From: an uncultured Alphaproteobacteria bacterium
Lineage (GTDB): Bacteria; Pseudomonadota; Alphaproteobacteria; Bin95
Length of the DNA: 39,904 bases
Assembly (NCBI GenBank): GCA_938083135.1
Contig: CALLKY010000039.1
Location: 1-39,904, forward strand
Direction: 5' to 3'
A model generated the notes under the pieces. That model was given only the letters and a program-made list of their open reading frames with translations. It searched no databases and was not told the DNA's origin. Positions 1 to 8,867 of the stretch are shown here, piece after piece (the stretch's first letter is position 1; the number at the start of each line of letters is the position of its first letter). The translations under genes were made by a program, and so were the position numbers.

Positions 1-52
1 CGACTTTCGATTTGAAGGCGGAAGTGTGATTGCGACGAGGGCGTCGGGGCAT
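1..52 (-). CDS. IS3-family transposase OrfA, N-terminal fragment
   Basis: Reading leftward from an ATG at 52-50, the 17 visible codons give MPRRPRRNHTSAFKSKV, which resembles the basic N-terminus of IS3-family OrfA proteins (an arginine-rich start, then RNH.. and an AFK.KVA-type helix of the helix-turn-helix domain). An AGGAG Shine-Dalgarno motif lies seven bases upstream of the ATG on the minus strand (about 60-64), which supports the start. OrfA is the DNA-binding half of the OrfAB transposase made by frameshifting. The gene runs off the window, so whether it is intact is unknown. Identity rests on a short peptide. Confidence 0.6.
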   Translation of the reverse strand, partial: MPRRPRRNHTSAFKSKV

Positions 53-144
53 AGTGATTCTCCTGTGATGGGCAAAGCATGCCGGTTACAGGCTGAAAAT
101 CCACTTATCCCCGTTGTTCAAATTTCCCGAGCCACTTCTAAACA
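1..144 (-). mobile_element. End of an IS3-family insertion sequence (partial, runs off the left edge)
   Basis: The first 52 bases encode, on the minus strand, the N-terminus of an IS3-type OrfA. The bases to its right (53 to about 144) would then be the untranslated leader and terminal repeat of the element. The outer boundary is a guess: IS3-family ends read TG...CA, and a CA lies at 143-144, but the other end is not in the window, so neither the inverted repeat nor a target duplication can be confirmed. The element may also place an outward-facing promoter upstream of the response regulator. Confidence 0.5.
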
Positions 145-213
145 AACGTGCTGCTAGGGTCTCGTCTTAATAATGCCCTTCCCTGTGTTGCGTTTTAAGG
201 AGACTGATCGATC

Positions 214-705
214 ATGTCGCTGGTCGCCCGATCAAAACGCTACAGTGTTCTGTTGGCGGATGATGATGAAGAAGACGCATTCACTGTCCGGCGCGGCTTT
301 ACGAAGTCTGATCTGGATTTTGAGTTTACCCATCTGTCAGATGGGGAAGAATTGCTTGCCTATCTCGAAGAGCTAGAGAACCGAAGTGACGATTCTAATC
401 TCTCTGCAGCGGCCGATGGAGATAGCGGGTTACTGCAGCCAGACTTAATTCTGCTCGACATTAATATGCCGCGCATGAACGGGTTTGAAGTGCTGGACCG
501 CATGCGGAGCAATCCGAAACTGGCCGTGATTCCAGTTGTTATTCTAACGTCGTCGAACAATGACGCAGATGTTTCGGTCTGCTACAGCCTAGGCGCACGC
601 TCATATTTCGTGAAGCCGCTGACGTTATCTGAAATGGCGGCTTTCGTTGAATCGATTGCGAATTATTGGTTCCGGTCCTGCAGGCTACCCACGAAAACCA
701 TGTAA
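214..705 (+). CDS. Stand-alone response regulator (Rcp1-like receiver)
   Basis: This is a single-domain CheY-like receiver of 163 residues with no output domain. The acidic pocket is visible in VLLADDDEEDAF (residues 12-23). The phosphoacceptor is Asp82 in LILLDINMPRMNG, the switch Thr is near 112 (VVILTSS), and the conserved Lys134 lies in YFVKPL. The insertion of about 15 residues before the phosphorylated Asp, and the YWF...LP tail, match the Rcp1 group that pairs with phytochrome-type or hybrid histidine kinases. No kinase is next to it; its left neighbour is an IS end, so a partner may have been separated. The start is ATG with AAGGAG 11 bases upstream, a rather long spacing. The gene is convergent with the DMT transporter, with a 4-base gap. 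Confidence 0.88.
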   Translation: MSLVARSKRYSVLLADDDEEDAFTVRRGFTKSDLDFEFTHLSDGEELLAYLEELENRSDDSNLSAAADGDSGLLQPDLILLDINMPRMNGFEVLDRMRSNPKLAVIPVVILTSSNNDADVSVCYSLGARSYFVKPLTLSEMAAFVESIANYWFRSCRLPTKTM

Positions 706-709
706 ATAT

Positions 710-1594
710 TCACGCCTCGGTCTGGGCTGCTCCAGGCCGCTCAGCCCGCCAAGCGGCAAAGCTGTGGGCAGCTAGGGCTGCAACAATCAAGCCACCGCCA
801 AGTAGAGTCGCTTCACTCGGCGCTTCTTCTAACGCCAGCCATACCCATAGCGGCCCAAGCGCCGTTTCCAACAGCATCAGTAGCCCGACCTCAGCGGCGG
901 GTAAGCGTCGCGGTCCTAGCGTTATCAATGTGAATGCGATGGGTAGGATAAATACGCCAACGGCGATCAAAACAGGCCAGTCACCATCTGCTGGCTGCAG
1001 CGTACCAGCCATGCAGCCGCAAGCGATGGCCGACAGAATGGATGACAATCCAAGCGCCGGCGTCATATCACAATCCCGCCGAATGCGACCAATTGTGAAG
1101 AAGCCTGCGATAGAGATGGCGGCGATTAGGGCCCCCACATTGCCCGCCGATGTGCCGCCCGAAAACCCAGCATCTAGGATGATCGCGATACCAGCAGCGA
1201 TCGCCAGTGCTGCAACCCATGTGCGCAGTGGCGGTCGCTCGCCTAGGAATGCAGCGAAGATCGCAGCGAAGACTGGTGCCGTTGCTAGGATGGTCAATGT
1301 TTCCGCGACGGTGCTGTGGGTTAGCGCATAGACGAAGCCGATATTGCTGATCGCCATACAGATGGATGCCGGTGCGAGCGCCCAGCCAATGGCCCGAATG
1401 TCCCCGATGAGCCTTCTGCGCCGAATGACCATGAGCCCGCCCATAATCGTCAGGCCCATCAGGAGTAGGCGCCAGAATGCCGCTGTCCAAAGGTCTGACT
1501 CAAGCAAGCGAAACAGTAAGGCGTCTGGCGAAAGCACAACTGCGCCTAGGCCTGTCAGGAGAACGCCGATCCAGTAGCTGCGCTTATCGGTCAT
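710..1594 (-). CDS. DMT-superfamily (EamA) transporter
   Basis: This is an inner-membrane protein of 294 residues with about ten hydrophobic helices arranged as two EamA repeats (roughly residues 8-135 and 150-280). That is the standard size and layout of drug/metabolite transporters, which export amino acids, metabolites or drugs. The second repeat contains the glycine/proline-rich helix near ...LGPRRLPAAEVGLL..., typical of EamA proteins. It is the last gene of the long minus-strand operon. Its ATG overlaps the stop of the MFS gene by 4 bases (ATGA), so translation is probably coupled. The substrate cannot be told from sequence. Presence in the HyuAB/PrpD operon suggests transport of the substrate or product of that pathway (inference). 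Confidence 0.85.
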   Translation of the reverse strand: MTDKRSYWIGVLLTGLGAVVLSPDALLFRLLESDLWTAAFWRLLLMGLTIMGGLMVIRRRRLIGDIRAIGWALAPASICMAISNIGFVYALTHSTVAETLTILATAPVFAAIFAAFLGERPPLRTWVAALAIAAGIAIILDAGFSGGTSAGNVGALIAAISIAGFFTIGRIRRDCDMTPALGLSSILSAIACGCMAGTLQPADGDWPVLIAVGVFILPIAFTLITLGPRRLPAAEVGLLMLLETALGPLWVWLALEEAPSEATLLGGGLIVAALAAHSFAAWRAERPGAAQTEA

Positions 1595-2766
1595 CGCCTA
1601 CGGCTTTCAGTTAGGAATCCGACAGCCGATACGGCAGCCAAAATAGCGACAAAGAAAAATCCGGCCTCATACCCGCCAGTCGTCGCCGCTAAAAGTGCGA
1701 ACGCGGCTGGGCCGATAATTGCGCCAGAAAGCGTTAGTGCCATGGCACCGGATGTGGCGAGAGATACACTATCCTTCGGCGCAGCCGTGGCAACGGTCGC
1801 CAGGTAAACGCCGTTCCAACTGGCCGCTGATGCGCCAAACAGAATGGCGATTGCCGTGGCACCTGCGATTCCAAAGCTGGGGTCAAGCAGTGCTGCGGCA
1901 CAAGCGGCGGCGATAATGAACCCGCCGATTATCGCCATGGTCTGTGCAGCACCAATTTTATCCGCACACCAGCCCCAGCCAACACGGGCGAACATACTGG
2001 CGATCAAGGCAAAGGCCAGTGTGCGGCCCGCCGCCAGTGGGTCGATTGCCATGCTCTCAACCAGTACCGTGACATAGCCTGCGGTGAAGCAGAACTGCGC
2101 TGCTGAATAGGCCATGCTCAGTAGGCAGAGCCGCAAAATAGCAGGTGTGCGAATGACAAACAGCAAGGGAGCAATGAGGCTGGACTTTGCGGCAGCACGG
2201 CCATGCCGGTCATCATCCATATCGCTACGCCACGGCTGAAACGCGAGCGCCATGAGCAGAGCGACAACCGCCAACCCAAGCATTGTCGCCTGCCAGCCAT
2301 AGGCGCTAGCCAGCCAGGGCGACGTAAGCCCCGCGCCCGCCACCCCAAGCGGTACGCTGGTCTGCTTCATGGAGAATACACGCCCGCGCATCGCTTCCGG
2401 CGTCAGTTTGGCCAGGAGGTGCGAACTTGCCGGATTGGCGAGGCCATACCCAGCACCTAATGCCAATGCTGCAGGGAGTAGGGCGGGCAGCGCGCCTGTT
2501 GCCAGCAACCCCAGCCCGAATGCGGCGAGACCCAGCATGAATTGGCTGACCCGCATGGCACCATAACGCCTTACAGCCCGGCTCGCCGCCAATGCCGCCA
2601 GAATAGCACCTGCATTGGCAAGGGCCGCGAAATACCCGACGAAATCAGGGTCAACTTGCAGGTCCGGTGCTACGGTGGGTGCCAGCACAGCCATTTGCTG
2701 CGCTGCGAGCACCACCATTGCCTGGATCAGCAACATTGCCACCAGGGCACGCCATACGGCGGCCAT
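1591..2766 (-). CDS. MFS transporter
   Basis: This 391-residue protein has about twelve predicted membrane helices. An MFS-like loop between helices 2 and 3 (SRAVRRYGAMRVSQF, near residues 62-76) and a central hydrophilic loop (FQPWRSDMDDDRHGRAA, near 195) separate two six-helix halves. This fits a major facilitator superfamily permease, perhaps of the cyanate/organic-acid type. It starts at ATG, 24 bases after the HyuA stop, and its 3' end overlaps the DMT gene by 4 bases. Within this operon it is the best candidate for importing the compound handled by HyuA/HyuB and the PrpD-like enzyme, but no substrate-specific residues can be recognised. Confidence 0.85.
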   Translation of the reverse strand: MAAVWRALVAMLLIQAMVVLAAQQMAVLAPTVAPDLQVDPDFVGYFAALANAGAILAALAASRAVRRYGAMRVSQFMLGLAAFGLGLLATGALPALLPAALALGAGYGLANPASSHLLAKLTPEAMRGRVFSMKQTSVPLGVAGAGLTSPWLASAYGWQATMLGLAVVALLMALAFQPWRSDMDDDRHGRAAAKSSLIAPLLFVIRTPAILRLCLLSMAYSAAQFCFTAGYVTVLVESMAIDPLAAGRTLAFALIASMFARVGWGWCADKIGAAQTMAIIGGFIIAAACAAALLDPSFGIAGATAIAILFGASAASWNGVYLATVATAAPKDSVSLATSGAMALTLSGAIIGPAAFALLAATTGGYEAGFFFVAILAAVSAVGFLTESRRR

Positions 2767-2790
2767 CAGATTAGTCCGTTCATGGGGTGA

Positions 2791-4845
2791 TTAGGCCTGC
2801 CGCTCAAGGATGACATTGCCCAAGCTATCGACCCTGGCGGAAAGGTCAGGCTCGACGAAAATCGTGGCGTCTGGTTGTTCAAGGACTGCTGGGCCATTGA
2901 TGACAGCGCCAACCGGAAGGGCGAGGCGGTCGTAAATCGTGGCGTCTGTCCACGCGCCATCGACATAGACGGGACGGCTGCCCGTCCTTGCGGTCGCAAT
3001 ATCGCCGCCGTCTGGTGCCAATTGCGTCAAGTCAAACCGCGGCCGGACACCAATGACAGCCGCGCGCAAATTCATCACGCGGATGACAGGTCCATCCAGC
3101 AGGCGGCCGTACTGGCTGAGATATGCGGCTTCAAATGCGGATTGAACGCTGTCAGCATTGATCTCTAGTCTGGAAACATCATCCGTGGACGCGATGCGGA
3201 CCGGGATTGCATGGGTCTGGCCCTGGTAATGCATATCCAGCTCAATCTCGATCCGTCGGGCGTCCAGTGCGACGCCTGCGTCGTCGAGTGCCGCCGTCCC
3301 ATCACGCCAATATGCAGCGATAGCATCGGTCAGCACTGATGTATCCAGGCTCGGCAATGGCCGGTTTATGGTCTGCACGAAGTCTCGGCGCATATCGGCG
3401 ATAACGCAGCCCAGCGCGGACAAGACGCCCGGATAGCGCGGGCTGATGGCACCCGCGAGGCCGACTTCATTTACCAGCGCACCCGCATGTAAGGCGCCGC
3501 CACCGCCAAACGGCATGGCCAGGAACGATTTCGGGTCATGGCCACGTTCAATTGAGACCAGCCGGATAGCGCCGGTCATGCGTGCATTGGCGACGCGAAT
3601 GACAGCTTCAGCCGCTTGCTCAGGATCAAGCCCCAGCGCATCGCCGATAGTGGCCTGCAGCGCCGCACGCGCGGCCTCTGTATCCAATCGCGAAAGTTCG
3701 CCGCCAATAGGGCGCTCGGGATTAATGCGGCCAAGGACGATATTGGCGTCAGTGACCGTTGGCCGGGTGCCGCCTTTGCCATAGGCAACTGGCCCTGGGT
3801 CCGCGCCAGCTGATTCTGGCCCGATGCGGAGCATGCCGCCTGCGTCCACCCATGCGATCGATCCGCCACCAGCCCCAATCGTCACGATCTCCACCATGGG
3901 CGCGCGCGCAGTCATGCCGAAGTCGATGGAAGTTTCAGCCGCCAGCGCCGTCTGCCCGTCAGCAATCAGGGACACATCGAAGCTGGTGCCGCCCATGTCA
4001 CAGGCGATGATGTTCGGATATCCAGCCGCCACGCCAACGCGTTGCGCCGCAACCACGCCAGCAGCGGGACCGGAAAGGGCAGTGCGGATTGGCGCACGGG
4101 CAGATTCAGCCGCCGTCATCAACCCGCCGTTTGACTGGACGATCAACAGCCCCGCATCACCGCCCGCTGCCAAGGCGTCATGCAGGCGGTTGATATAACG
4201 GCCCATGGTCGGTTGTAGATAGGCGTTTAGGACAGCGGTGGATGTGCGTTCAAATTCCCGGATTTCAGGCAAAATATCTGTCGCTGCCGTGATATGTGCG
4301 TTCGGCCAGACACGGGCGACGGCGGCGCGGGCGCGTTGCTCGTTTTCAGGGTTGGCGTAGGCGTTGACGAAAGCGATGGCGACGGACTCGCATCCGGCGT
4401 CGGCTAAGGCGCGGGCGGCAGCCTCAACGCCTGCTTCATCAACTGCTTGCTCAATTGTTCCATCTGCCAGCGTGCGCTCGCGCACTTCCAGCCGATCCTG
4501 GCGTGCGGCGACAGGTTTGAATGTCCCGCGTAAGCCCCAGGTGTGCGGACGATCACGGCGACGCATCTCCAGGACATCCCGGAAGCCTTCTGTTGCGATG
4601 AGGCCCGTACGGGCACCCTTGCGTTCCAGCAGCGCATTCGTGCCGACCGTTGTACCATGGACGACGGTGCCGATGTCCGCCAGCGGTGCGGCCAGGCCTA
4701 GGCCGCGCACGAATCCGATGGATTGATCTGCAGGTGTTGATGGCGTTTTGGCCGTCAGCACCTGGCCTGTTGCCTGCTCTAGCGCGAACACATCCGTGAA
4801 TGTGCCGCCGACATCAACGCCGATGATCCAACGCGGGCCACTCAT
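2791..4845 (-). CDS. Hydantoinase/oxoprolinase A subunit family (HyuA-like)
   Basis: The 684-residue protein is the ATPase-fold subunit of the HyuA/HyuB hydantoinase, 5-oxoprolinase and acetone carboxylase family. The N-terminus carries the phosphate-binding motif GVDVGGTFTDVF (residues 9-20). This is followed by the HGTTVGTNALLERKGA block (near 64-79), the second ATP motif DMGGTSFDVSLI (near 283-294) and TIGAGGGSIAWVD (near 321-333). The length is normal for HyuA. Family members use ATP to activate and open cyclic amides such as hydantoins, 5-oxoproline or caprolactam, or to carboxylate ketones. The exact substrate cannot be inferred. The gene overlaps hyuB by 4 bases (ATGA), as expected for subunits of one enzyme. 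Confidence 0.93.
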   Translation of the reverse strand: MSGPRWIIGVDVGGTFTDVFALEQATGQVLTAKTPSTPADQSIGFVRGLGLAAPLADIGTVVHGTTVGTNALLERKGARTGLIATEGFRDVLEMRRRDRPHTWGLRGTFKPVAARQDRLEVRERTLADGTIEQAVDEAGVEAAARALADAGCESVAIAFVNAYANPENEQRARAAVARVWPNAHITAATDILPEIREFERTSTAVLNAYLQPTMGRYINRLHDALAAGGDAGLLIVQSNGGLMTAAESARAPIRTALSGPAAGVVAAQRVGVAAGYPNIIACDMGGTSFDVSLIADGQTALAAETSIDFGMTARAPMVEIVTIGAGGGSIAWVDAGGMLRIGPESAGADPGPVAYGKGGTRPTVTDANIVLGRINPERPIGGELSRLDTEAARAALQATIGDALGLDPEQAAEAVIRVANARMTGAIRLVSIERGHDPKSFLAMPFGGGGALHAGALVNEVGLAGAISPRYPGVLSALGCVIADMRRDFVQTINRPLPSLDTSVLTDAIAAYWRDGTAALDDAGVALDARRIEIELDMHYQGQTHAIPVRIASTDDVSRLEINADSVQSAFEAAYLSQYGRLLDGPVIRVMNLRAAVIGVRPRFDLTQLAPDGGDIATARTGSRPVYVDGAWTDATIYDRLALPVGAVINGPAVLEQPDATIFVEPDLSARVDSLGNVILERQA

Positions 4846-6539
4846 GAGCTTGGCTCCACGCCATAGGCACTGCGCGCCGCATCTGCTGAGATATATCCGG
4901 CGTCCAAATCTGCTTGCACCGCAGCCGGATCACGTTCGTTGACGGGGCCGTATCCGCCGCCGCCGGGGGCTTCCAGGCGGACACGCATACCGCGCTCTAG
5001 CTTTACGCCAACGATTTTCGACGCCATGGGAGGGATGCCAGCATTGCGGCCTTCATCTGTATCAAACCGGAACCGATTTCCAGCCGCTGGACCACCGCCG
5101 AGAATGCCGGGAGGGTTGGTTCGACCGCGCTCGCCAAATAGAAATACGTTAGCAGATTTCTCCAGCAGCTCGATTTCATAGATCGCGCCAAGGCCGCCCC
5201 GATGCTTTCCTGGGCCGCCAGAATCAGCGCGAAGCGCCCATTGGCGAAAGGCAACGGGGTATGCGGCTTCCAAAATTTCCAGCGGTGGGATCGTCGCCGT
5301 AGAGATCGGCGCATTGCCATGTTGCAGTCCATCGCTTTCAGCGGACCCACCATGACCGCCACCAAAGAATGAAAACATGACCCAGGGCGCACCCGTATCG
5401 CTGCGGCGCCCGGCAATGGAGAGCGCGTTGATGGTGCCGTAGGCACAGCCGTTTGATCGTTCTGGTGCGACATCAGCCATGGCCTGAAACACAAGGTCGA
5501 TCAGGCGGAGGATGGTTTCGGTGTATCCGCCCACTGGCTTCGGCGCTTCCGCTGCCAAGATTGATCCGTTTGGAATCAATACGTGGATTGGGGCCATTGC
5601 GCCGGCATTGGCGGGAATTTCATCAAACACATGCTTCATCGTCACATAGCAGGCAGCGAATGTTGTCGCGCGGCTGATATTCACTGGCCCCAAGCATCCA
5701 GGTGCGGAACCGGCAAAATCAAGTGTCATCTCATCGCCTGAAATGGTGATTGTCAGCACCAGCTTCAGCGGCTCATCAACCACGCCGTCGTTATCAAGCC
5801 AGTCTTCGGCGCTGTAGACGCCGTCTGGCAGCAGTGCAATTTCTGCCCGCATCAACCGCTCCGCCCGATCCCGGAGTGCTGCCAATGCCGTTTCGATCAC
5901 TTCATCGCCATAGTCGTCGAGCAGTCCGTTCAGGCGCTCCATACCGAGATCAAGCGCGTTGATCTGTGCATTCATGTCGCCGTAGAGGCTGACGGGCAAG
6001 CGCGAATTGGCGCTGAGCATTGCCGTGATATCTGGCTGATATTCGCCTGCCCGATAGAGTTTCACGGGCGGGCAAACGAAACCCTCCTGCCACGCTTCAG
6101 TCGCTGCCGGATTATAGTTGCCCGGCACGGCACCACCGACATCATGCCAATGGCCGACAGATGCGATCCAGCAGAACACGGCACCGTCGCGAAACACTGG
6201 GCGGACCAGCCTGAAATCCGAAAGATGCGTGCCACCGTCCCAAGGGTCGTTGAAGATGTAGACATCGCCATCGGCCAAATCGCCATCTATCGCGGCTTTC
6301 TTGATGACGGTTTTGACCGCGAAGGCCATCGCACCAACAAAGATCGGTAAGCCAGATTTGCCCTGAACGAGCGTCTCGCCCGTCTCCCGATGGTAAATGC
6401 CGTGGGAGGCGTCATGGGCTTCGGCGATGATCGGGTTGAACGCAGACCGGAACAGGGTCGCGTCCATCTCGTCGACTATTTGCTCCAAGCGGCCATTCAG
6501 AACTGCGAGTGTGACGGGATCAAGCGCGGCATCACTCAT
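4842..6539 (-). CDS. Hydantoinase/oxoprolinase B subunit family (HyuB-like)
   Basis: The 565-residue protein matches the HyuB family (PF02538) over its full length. Visible motifs are the N-terminal LAVLNGRLEQIVDEMDATLFRSA-type block, FNDPWDGGTHLSD with its probable metal ligands (near residue 95), the HWHDVGG box (near 130), and the glycine-rich C-terminal RLEAPGGGGYGPVNERDP, a hallmark of this family. It forms a complex with HyuA and supplies the hydrolytic part of the ATP-dependent ring-opening reaction. The start codon overlaps the stop of the PrpD-like gene by 4 bases, and the stop overlaps the hyuA start, so the three genes are translationally coupled. No acetone carboxylase gamma subunit is nearby, which argues for amidohydrolase rather than carboxylase activity. 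Confidence 0.93.
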   Translation of the reverse strand: MSDAALDPVTLAVLNGRLEQIVDEMDATLFRSAFNPIIAEAHDASHGIYHRETGETLVQGKSGLPIFVGAMAFAVKTVIKKAAIDGDLADGDVYIFNDPWDGGTHLSDFRLVRPVFRDGAVFCWIASVGHWHDVGGAVPGNYNPAATEAWQEGFVCPPVKLYRAGEYQPDITAMLSANSRLPVSLYGDMNAQINALDLGMERLNGLLDDYGDEVIETALAALRDRAERLMRAEIALLPDGVYSAEDWLDNDGVVDEPLKLVLTITISGDEMTLDFAGSAPGCLGPVNISRATTFAACYVTMKHVFDEIPANAGAMAPIHVLIPNGSILAAEAPKPVGGYTETILRLIDLVFQAMADVAPERSNGCAYGTINALSIAGRRSDTGAPWVMFSFFGGGHGGSAESDGLQHGNAPISTATIPPLEILEAAYPVAFRQWALRADSGGPGKHRGGLGAIYEIELLEKSANVFLFGERGRTNPPGILGGGPAAGNRFRFDTDEGRNAGIPPMASKIVGVKLERGMRVRLEAPGGGGYGPVNERDPAAVQADLDAGYISADAARSAYGVEPSS

Positions 6540-7918
6540 TCCGCCGCCTCCACTTGGTCGCTAACTGCTGCGCGCCGTGTGAACGCGCTGGCCAGGGAGC
6601 GGATATCCTCCAGCGCTCTTGCATTCATAGCGATTTGGAGTGCTTGGCTGGCAGCGCCCTGACCGAGCAGAGGCGTTGTGAGCCGCAGAAATTTGTCGTC
6701 GAGCAGTGCATCGTCGAACGGCTCTGCTGGGTCGCCGCCGGTGATGTCCCGGCGCTTGGTTAGAACCGCGCCCGATTTCAGGCGGATTGTCAGCTCCGAA
6801 ATCCGGTTGTCGGGCAAAGCCTTGTCCATTTCCGTATCCGCGATCAACGAGACGCGTTTGGCAAGGGCCTGGGTCACGGGGTCGGTCAAGGCATCGCCCC
6901 GGAATGCGTCCAGCCAGGTATCGCCATCCCGGCGGATCGCTGTCGCCAATGCAAAAGGCAGGGAGAACTTGGCGGCGAGCATGTTGGTTGGGGCAGCGTC
7001 ATCAAGCTCCGTTGCCATGGTGTAGGCGCGGACGTCAATTTGCTCGACAGTTTCGGGTGTGATGTCGCCGTGGTTCGCCATGCGCAAATCTTCAAGCGCA
7101 TCCAGGGCTGCGTGATTATAACGACAGCAGGCGTGGCGCTTGAAATAGCCTTCTGCAATCGCCCAGTCCGCTCCAAGGCCAGATGTTAGCGCTGAAGCAT
7201 CCCATGCGGACCCGATGACAGCGCCGAAGACATTTTGAAGTGCGCCCTTGTCCCCCGTAAAGCCTGCTTTGATCAAGCGGCGCGCCTGGATTGCGTGCTG
7301 CGCTGAAAGGCCCGTATAGGCGTTCCGCACCGTAGCGCCTTCAAGCATGGACGGGCGGCTGGTTGCGAGTGCCATTGAGGCCGAAAGGCGGATCGTTTCG
7401 TCGATTTCTTTAGCATCTGCGCCATCGAAAACAGCAAGCGCGGCGGCACCGCCAACGACGCCCCATACCCCATGGGGATGCATTGTTGGACGGAGCGATG
7501 CTCCAGCGCCGGTTCTGGTCGCAACTTCATATCCAAGGGCCAACGCATGAAGGAACCGCGCGCCATCGCCGCCTTCCTGCTCTGCCCAGGCTAGAAGCGG
7601 TGGAACAATATGAATGGCGGGGTGGCCTTTGGATGCAGCAGATCCTTCATCTAACTCCAGGAAAACGCCGGCGCATCCGTTCAGAAAAGCCGCCTGGCCA
7701 GCCTCAATTTGCCGGACATGTCCAAGTGCCGTTGCTGGCCCAGCGCCGCCCGCTATGAGCGTTGCCGCCGCCAGGGACTGCATTTCTGGCTCCTGCGCGC
7801 CCGCGAGGATGGCGGCGCATGTGTCAGCCAGCACCCGAGCGGATTTTGCATAAACAGCGTCTGGCAAGCTGCCGACAGATTGCGCCGCCAAAAAATTACT
7901 GAGTTCGATAGACGCCAT
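6536..7918 (-). CDS. MmgE/PrpD family protein
   Basis: This protein of about 460 residues belongs to the MmgE/PrpD family, which includes 2-methylcitrate dehydratase, cis-aconitate decarboxylase and iminodisuccinate epimerase. Recognisable parts are the N-terminal helical region (ANFLA-like start, DTCAAILAG), the GHP.IHIVPPLLA block near residue 100 and HACCRYNHAALDAL in the middle, matching the conserved H.CC..H.A site region. An in-frame TTG lies 21 bases further upstream (7939), but the ATG at 7918 has AAGGAG eight bases before it, so I prefer the shorter form. The gene overlaps hyuB by 4 bases. In this family the substrate varies widely; context suggests dehydration, epimerisation or decarboxylation of an acid made by or fed to HyuAB. 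Confidence 0.88.
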   Translation of the reverse strand: MASIELSNFLAAQSVGSLPDAVYAKSARVLADTCAAILAGAQEPEMQSLAAATLIAGGAGPATALGHVRQIEAGQAAFLNGCAGVFLELDEGSAASKGHPAIHIVPPLLAWAEQEGGDGARFLHALALGYEVATRTGAGASLRPTMHPHGVWGVVGGAAALAVFDGADAKEIDETIRLSASMALATSRPSMLEGATVRNAYTGLSAQHAIQARRLIKAGFTGDKGALQNVFGAVIGSAWDASALTSGLGADWAIAEGYFKRHACCRYNHAALDALEDLRMANHGDITPETVEQIDVRAYTMATELDDAAPTNMLAAKFSLPFALATAIRRDGDTWLDAFRGDALTDPVTQALAKRVSLIADTEMDKALPDNRISELTIRLKSGAVLTKRRDITGGDPAEPFDDALLDDKFLRLTTPLLGQGAASQALQIAMNARALEDIRSLASAFTRRAAVSDQVEAAE

Positions 7919-7970
7919 CTGGTCCGCTCCTTCATTCAAGAATGCGAGCGTACCTTGGATTCCCGCTGGA

Positions 7971-8867
7971 TCAACGGACTGTTTTCAGGGCCATTAAATC
8001 TGCGAGAGAAATTTTTGCTAACAGCGTGTTCTGCGGCCATTTTTGATTGTCGTCTGAGACCAACCAAATCACTATGCGGCCTTGGTCCTCTGCGATGGCC
8101 AAGCCTTCCCAGTTCTCACTGGCAACAATACCTTTGAGGCTAATGTGGCGTTCAGCAGTGATTGGCTGATCTCTTTCCAAAGTCGCTGCTGCGATATAGG
8201 CGATCCGGGCGGAAAAGAATGGCGGAAGGAAGCCATTGAAGCGCCGTTCCAGAACGAGGAGATCGCCATTGGGCAGTTCAGCGGCGTCAACGGGCTCAAA
8301 CCCGTCGGAGACTGGGTATTCGCGGGCAGCAAGGATTGCATTGTCGATGATCCAGGCTCTACGCAGATCGCCGCTGCCGCCTTCCGAGATCACCAGTAGA
8401 CGCCCGAAGTCGAGAACCGCTAAAGCCTCAATCCCAGCATTCCGAGGCAGTGCCTTGATCGCATGTGGCCGCAATACGCGTGCCGGTCGCATAAGCAGGC
8501 CCTCAGCATCGCCCTCATACCAGGCAATGCCTCCGCCTTGCTCAAAGCTAACGATCCATGTGTCACCGGGGCCACGGCGCAGAGCTTCCGGATCGTTCAG
8601 CCTGCGGGGCAGTTTGATTTGGCCAATCCGGGCCATGGCTTGATCTGCCTGCATCGGCATGCGGTACACATCGCCCCGGTCGCTGAGCGCTATGAGCGTA
8701 TTTGTCTCACGGTGCCATTCCAACCCAGACAGACCACCGGTGAGCCGCCCATCCATATGGCTGCGCGGAAACAGGCGGACTGTCGCCGGACTATCGCCAT
8801 CTGCGATTACGGGTGTCGAGCAGGCAGCTAGCAGCAGCGCCAGGGCCGCGCCTTTTATGCGCTTCAA
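7971..8867 (-). CDS. Phytase-family esterase-like lipoprotein
   Basis: This secreted or membrane-anchored protein of about 298 residues resembles the 'esterase-like activity of phytase' family (PF13449), a beta-propeller-like fold. The sequence shows LSGLEWHRETNTLIALSDRGDVYRM near the start, GIEALAVLDFGRLLVISEGG in the middle and NWEGLAIAEDQGRIVIWLVSDDN near the end, all typical of the family. The reading frame is open far upstream, but that part overlaps the alpha/beta hydrolase and reads as nonsense. The TTG at 8867 overlaps the hydrolase stop (TTGA) and is followed directly by a lipoprotein signal ending LLLAAC, so I place the start there. Enzymatic activity is unproven in most homologues. 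Confidence 0.8.
   Translation of the reverse strand: MKRIKGAALALLLAACSTPVIADGDSPATVRLFPRSHMDGRLTGGLSGLEWHRETNTLIALSDRGDVYRMPMQADQAMARIGQIKLPRRLNDPEALRRGPGDTWIVSFEQGGGIAWYEGDAEGLLMRPARVLRPHAIKALPRNAGIEALAVLDFGRLLVISEGGSGDLRRAWIIDNAILAAREYPVSDGFEPVDAAELPNGDLLVLERRFNGFLPPFFSARIAYIAAATLERDQPITAERHISLKGIVASENWEGLAIAEDQGRIVIWLVSDDNQKWPQNTLLAKISLADLMALKTVR

Noticed and set aside
114-144. TTGTTC/TAAACA promoter upstream of the response regulator
   Set aside because: The spacing of 19 bases is poor, and the sequence probably belongs to the insertion-sequence end.
2875-3168. Long open frames antisense to the HyuA, HyuB and PrpD-like genes
   Set aside because: They are shadow frames of high-GC genes, with no ribosome binding sites or recognisable protein features.
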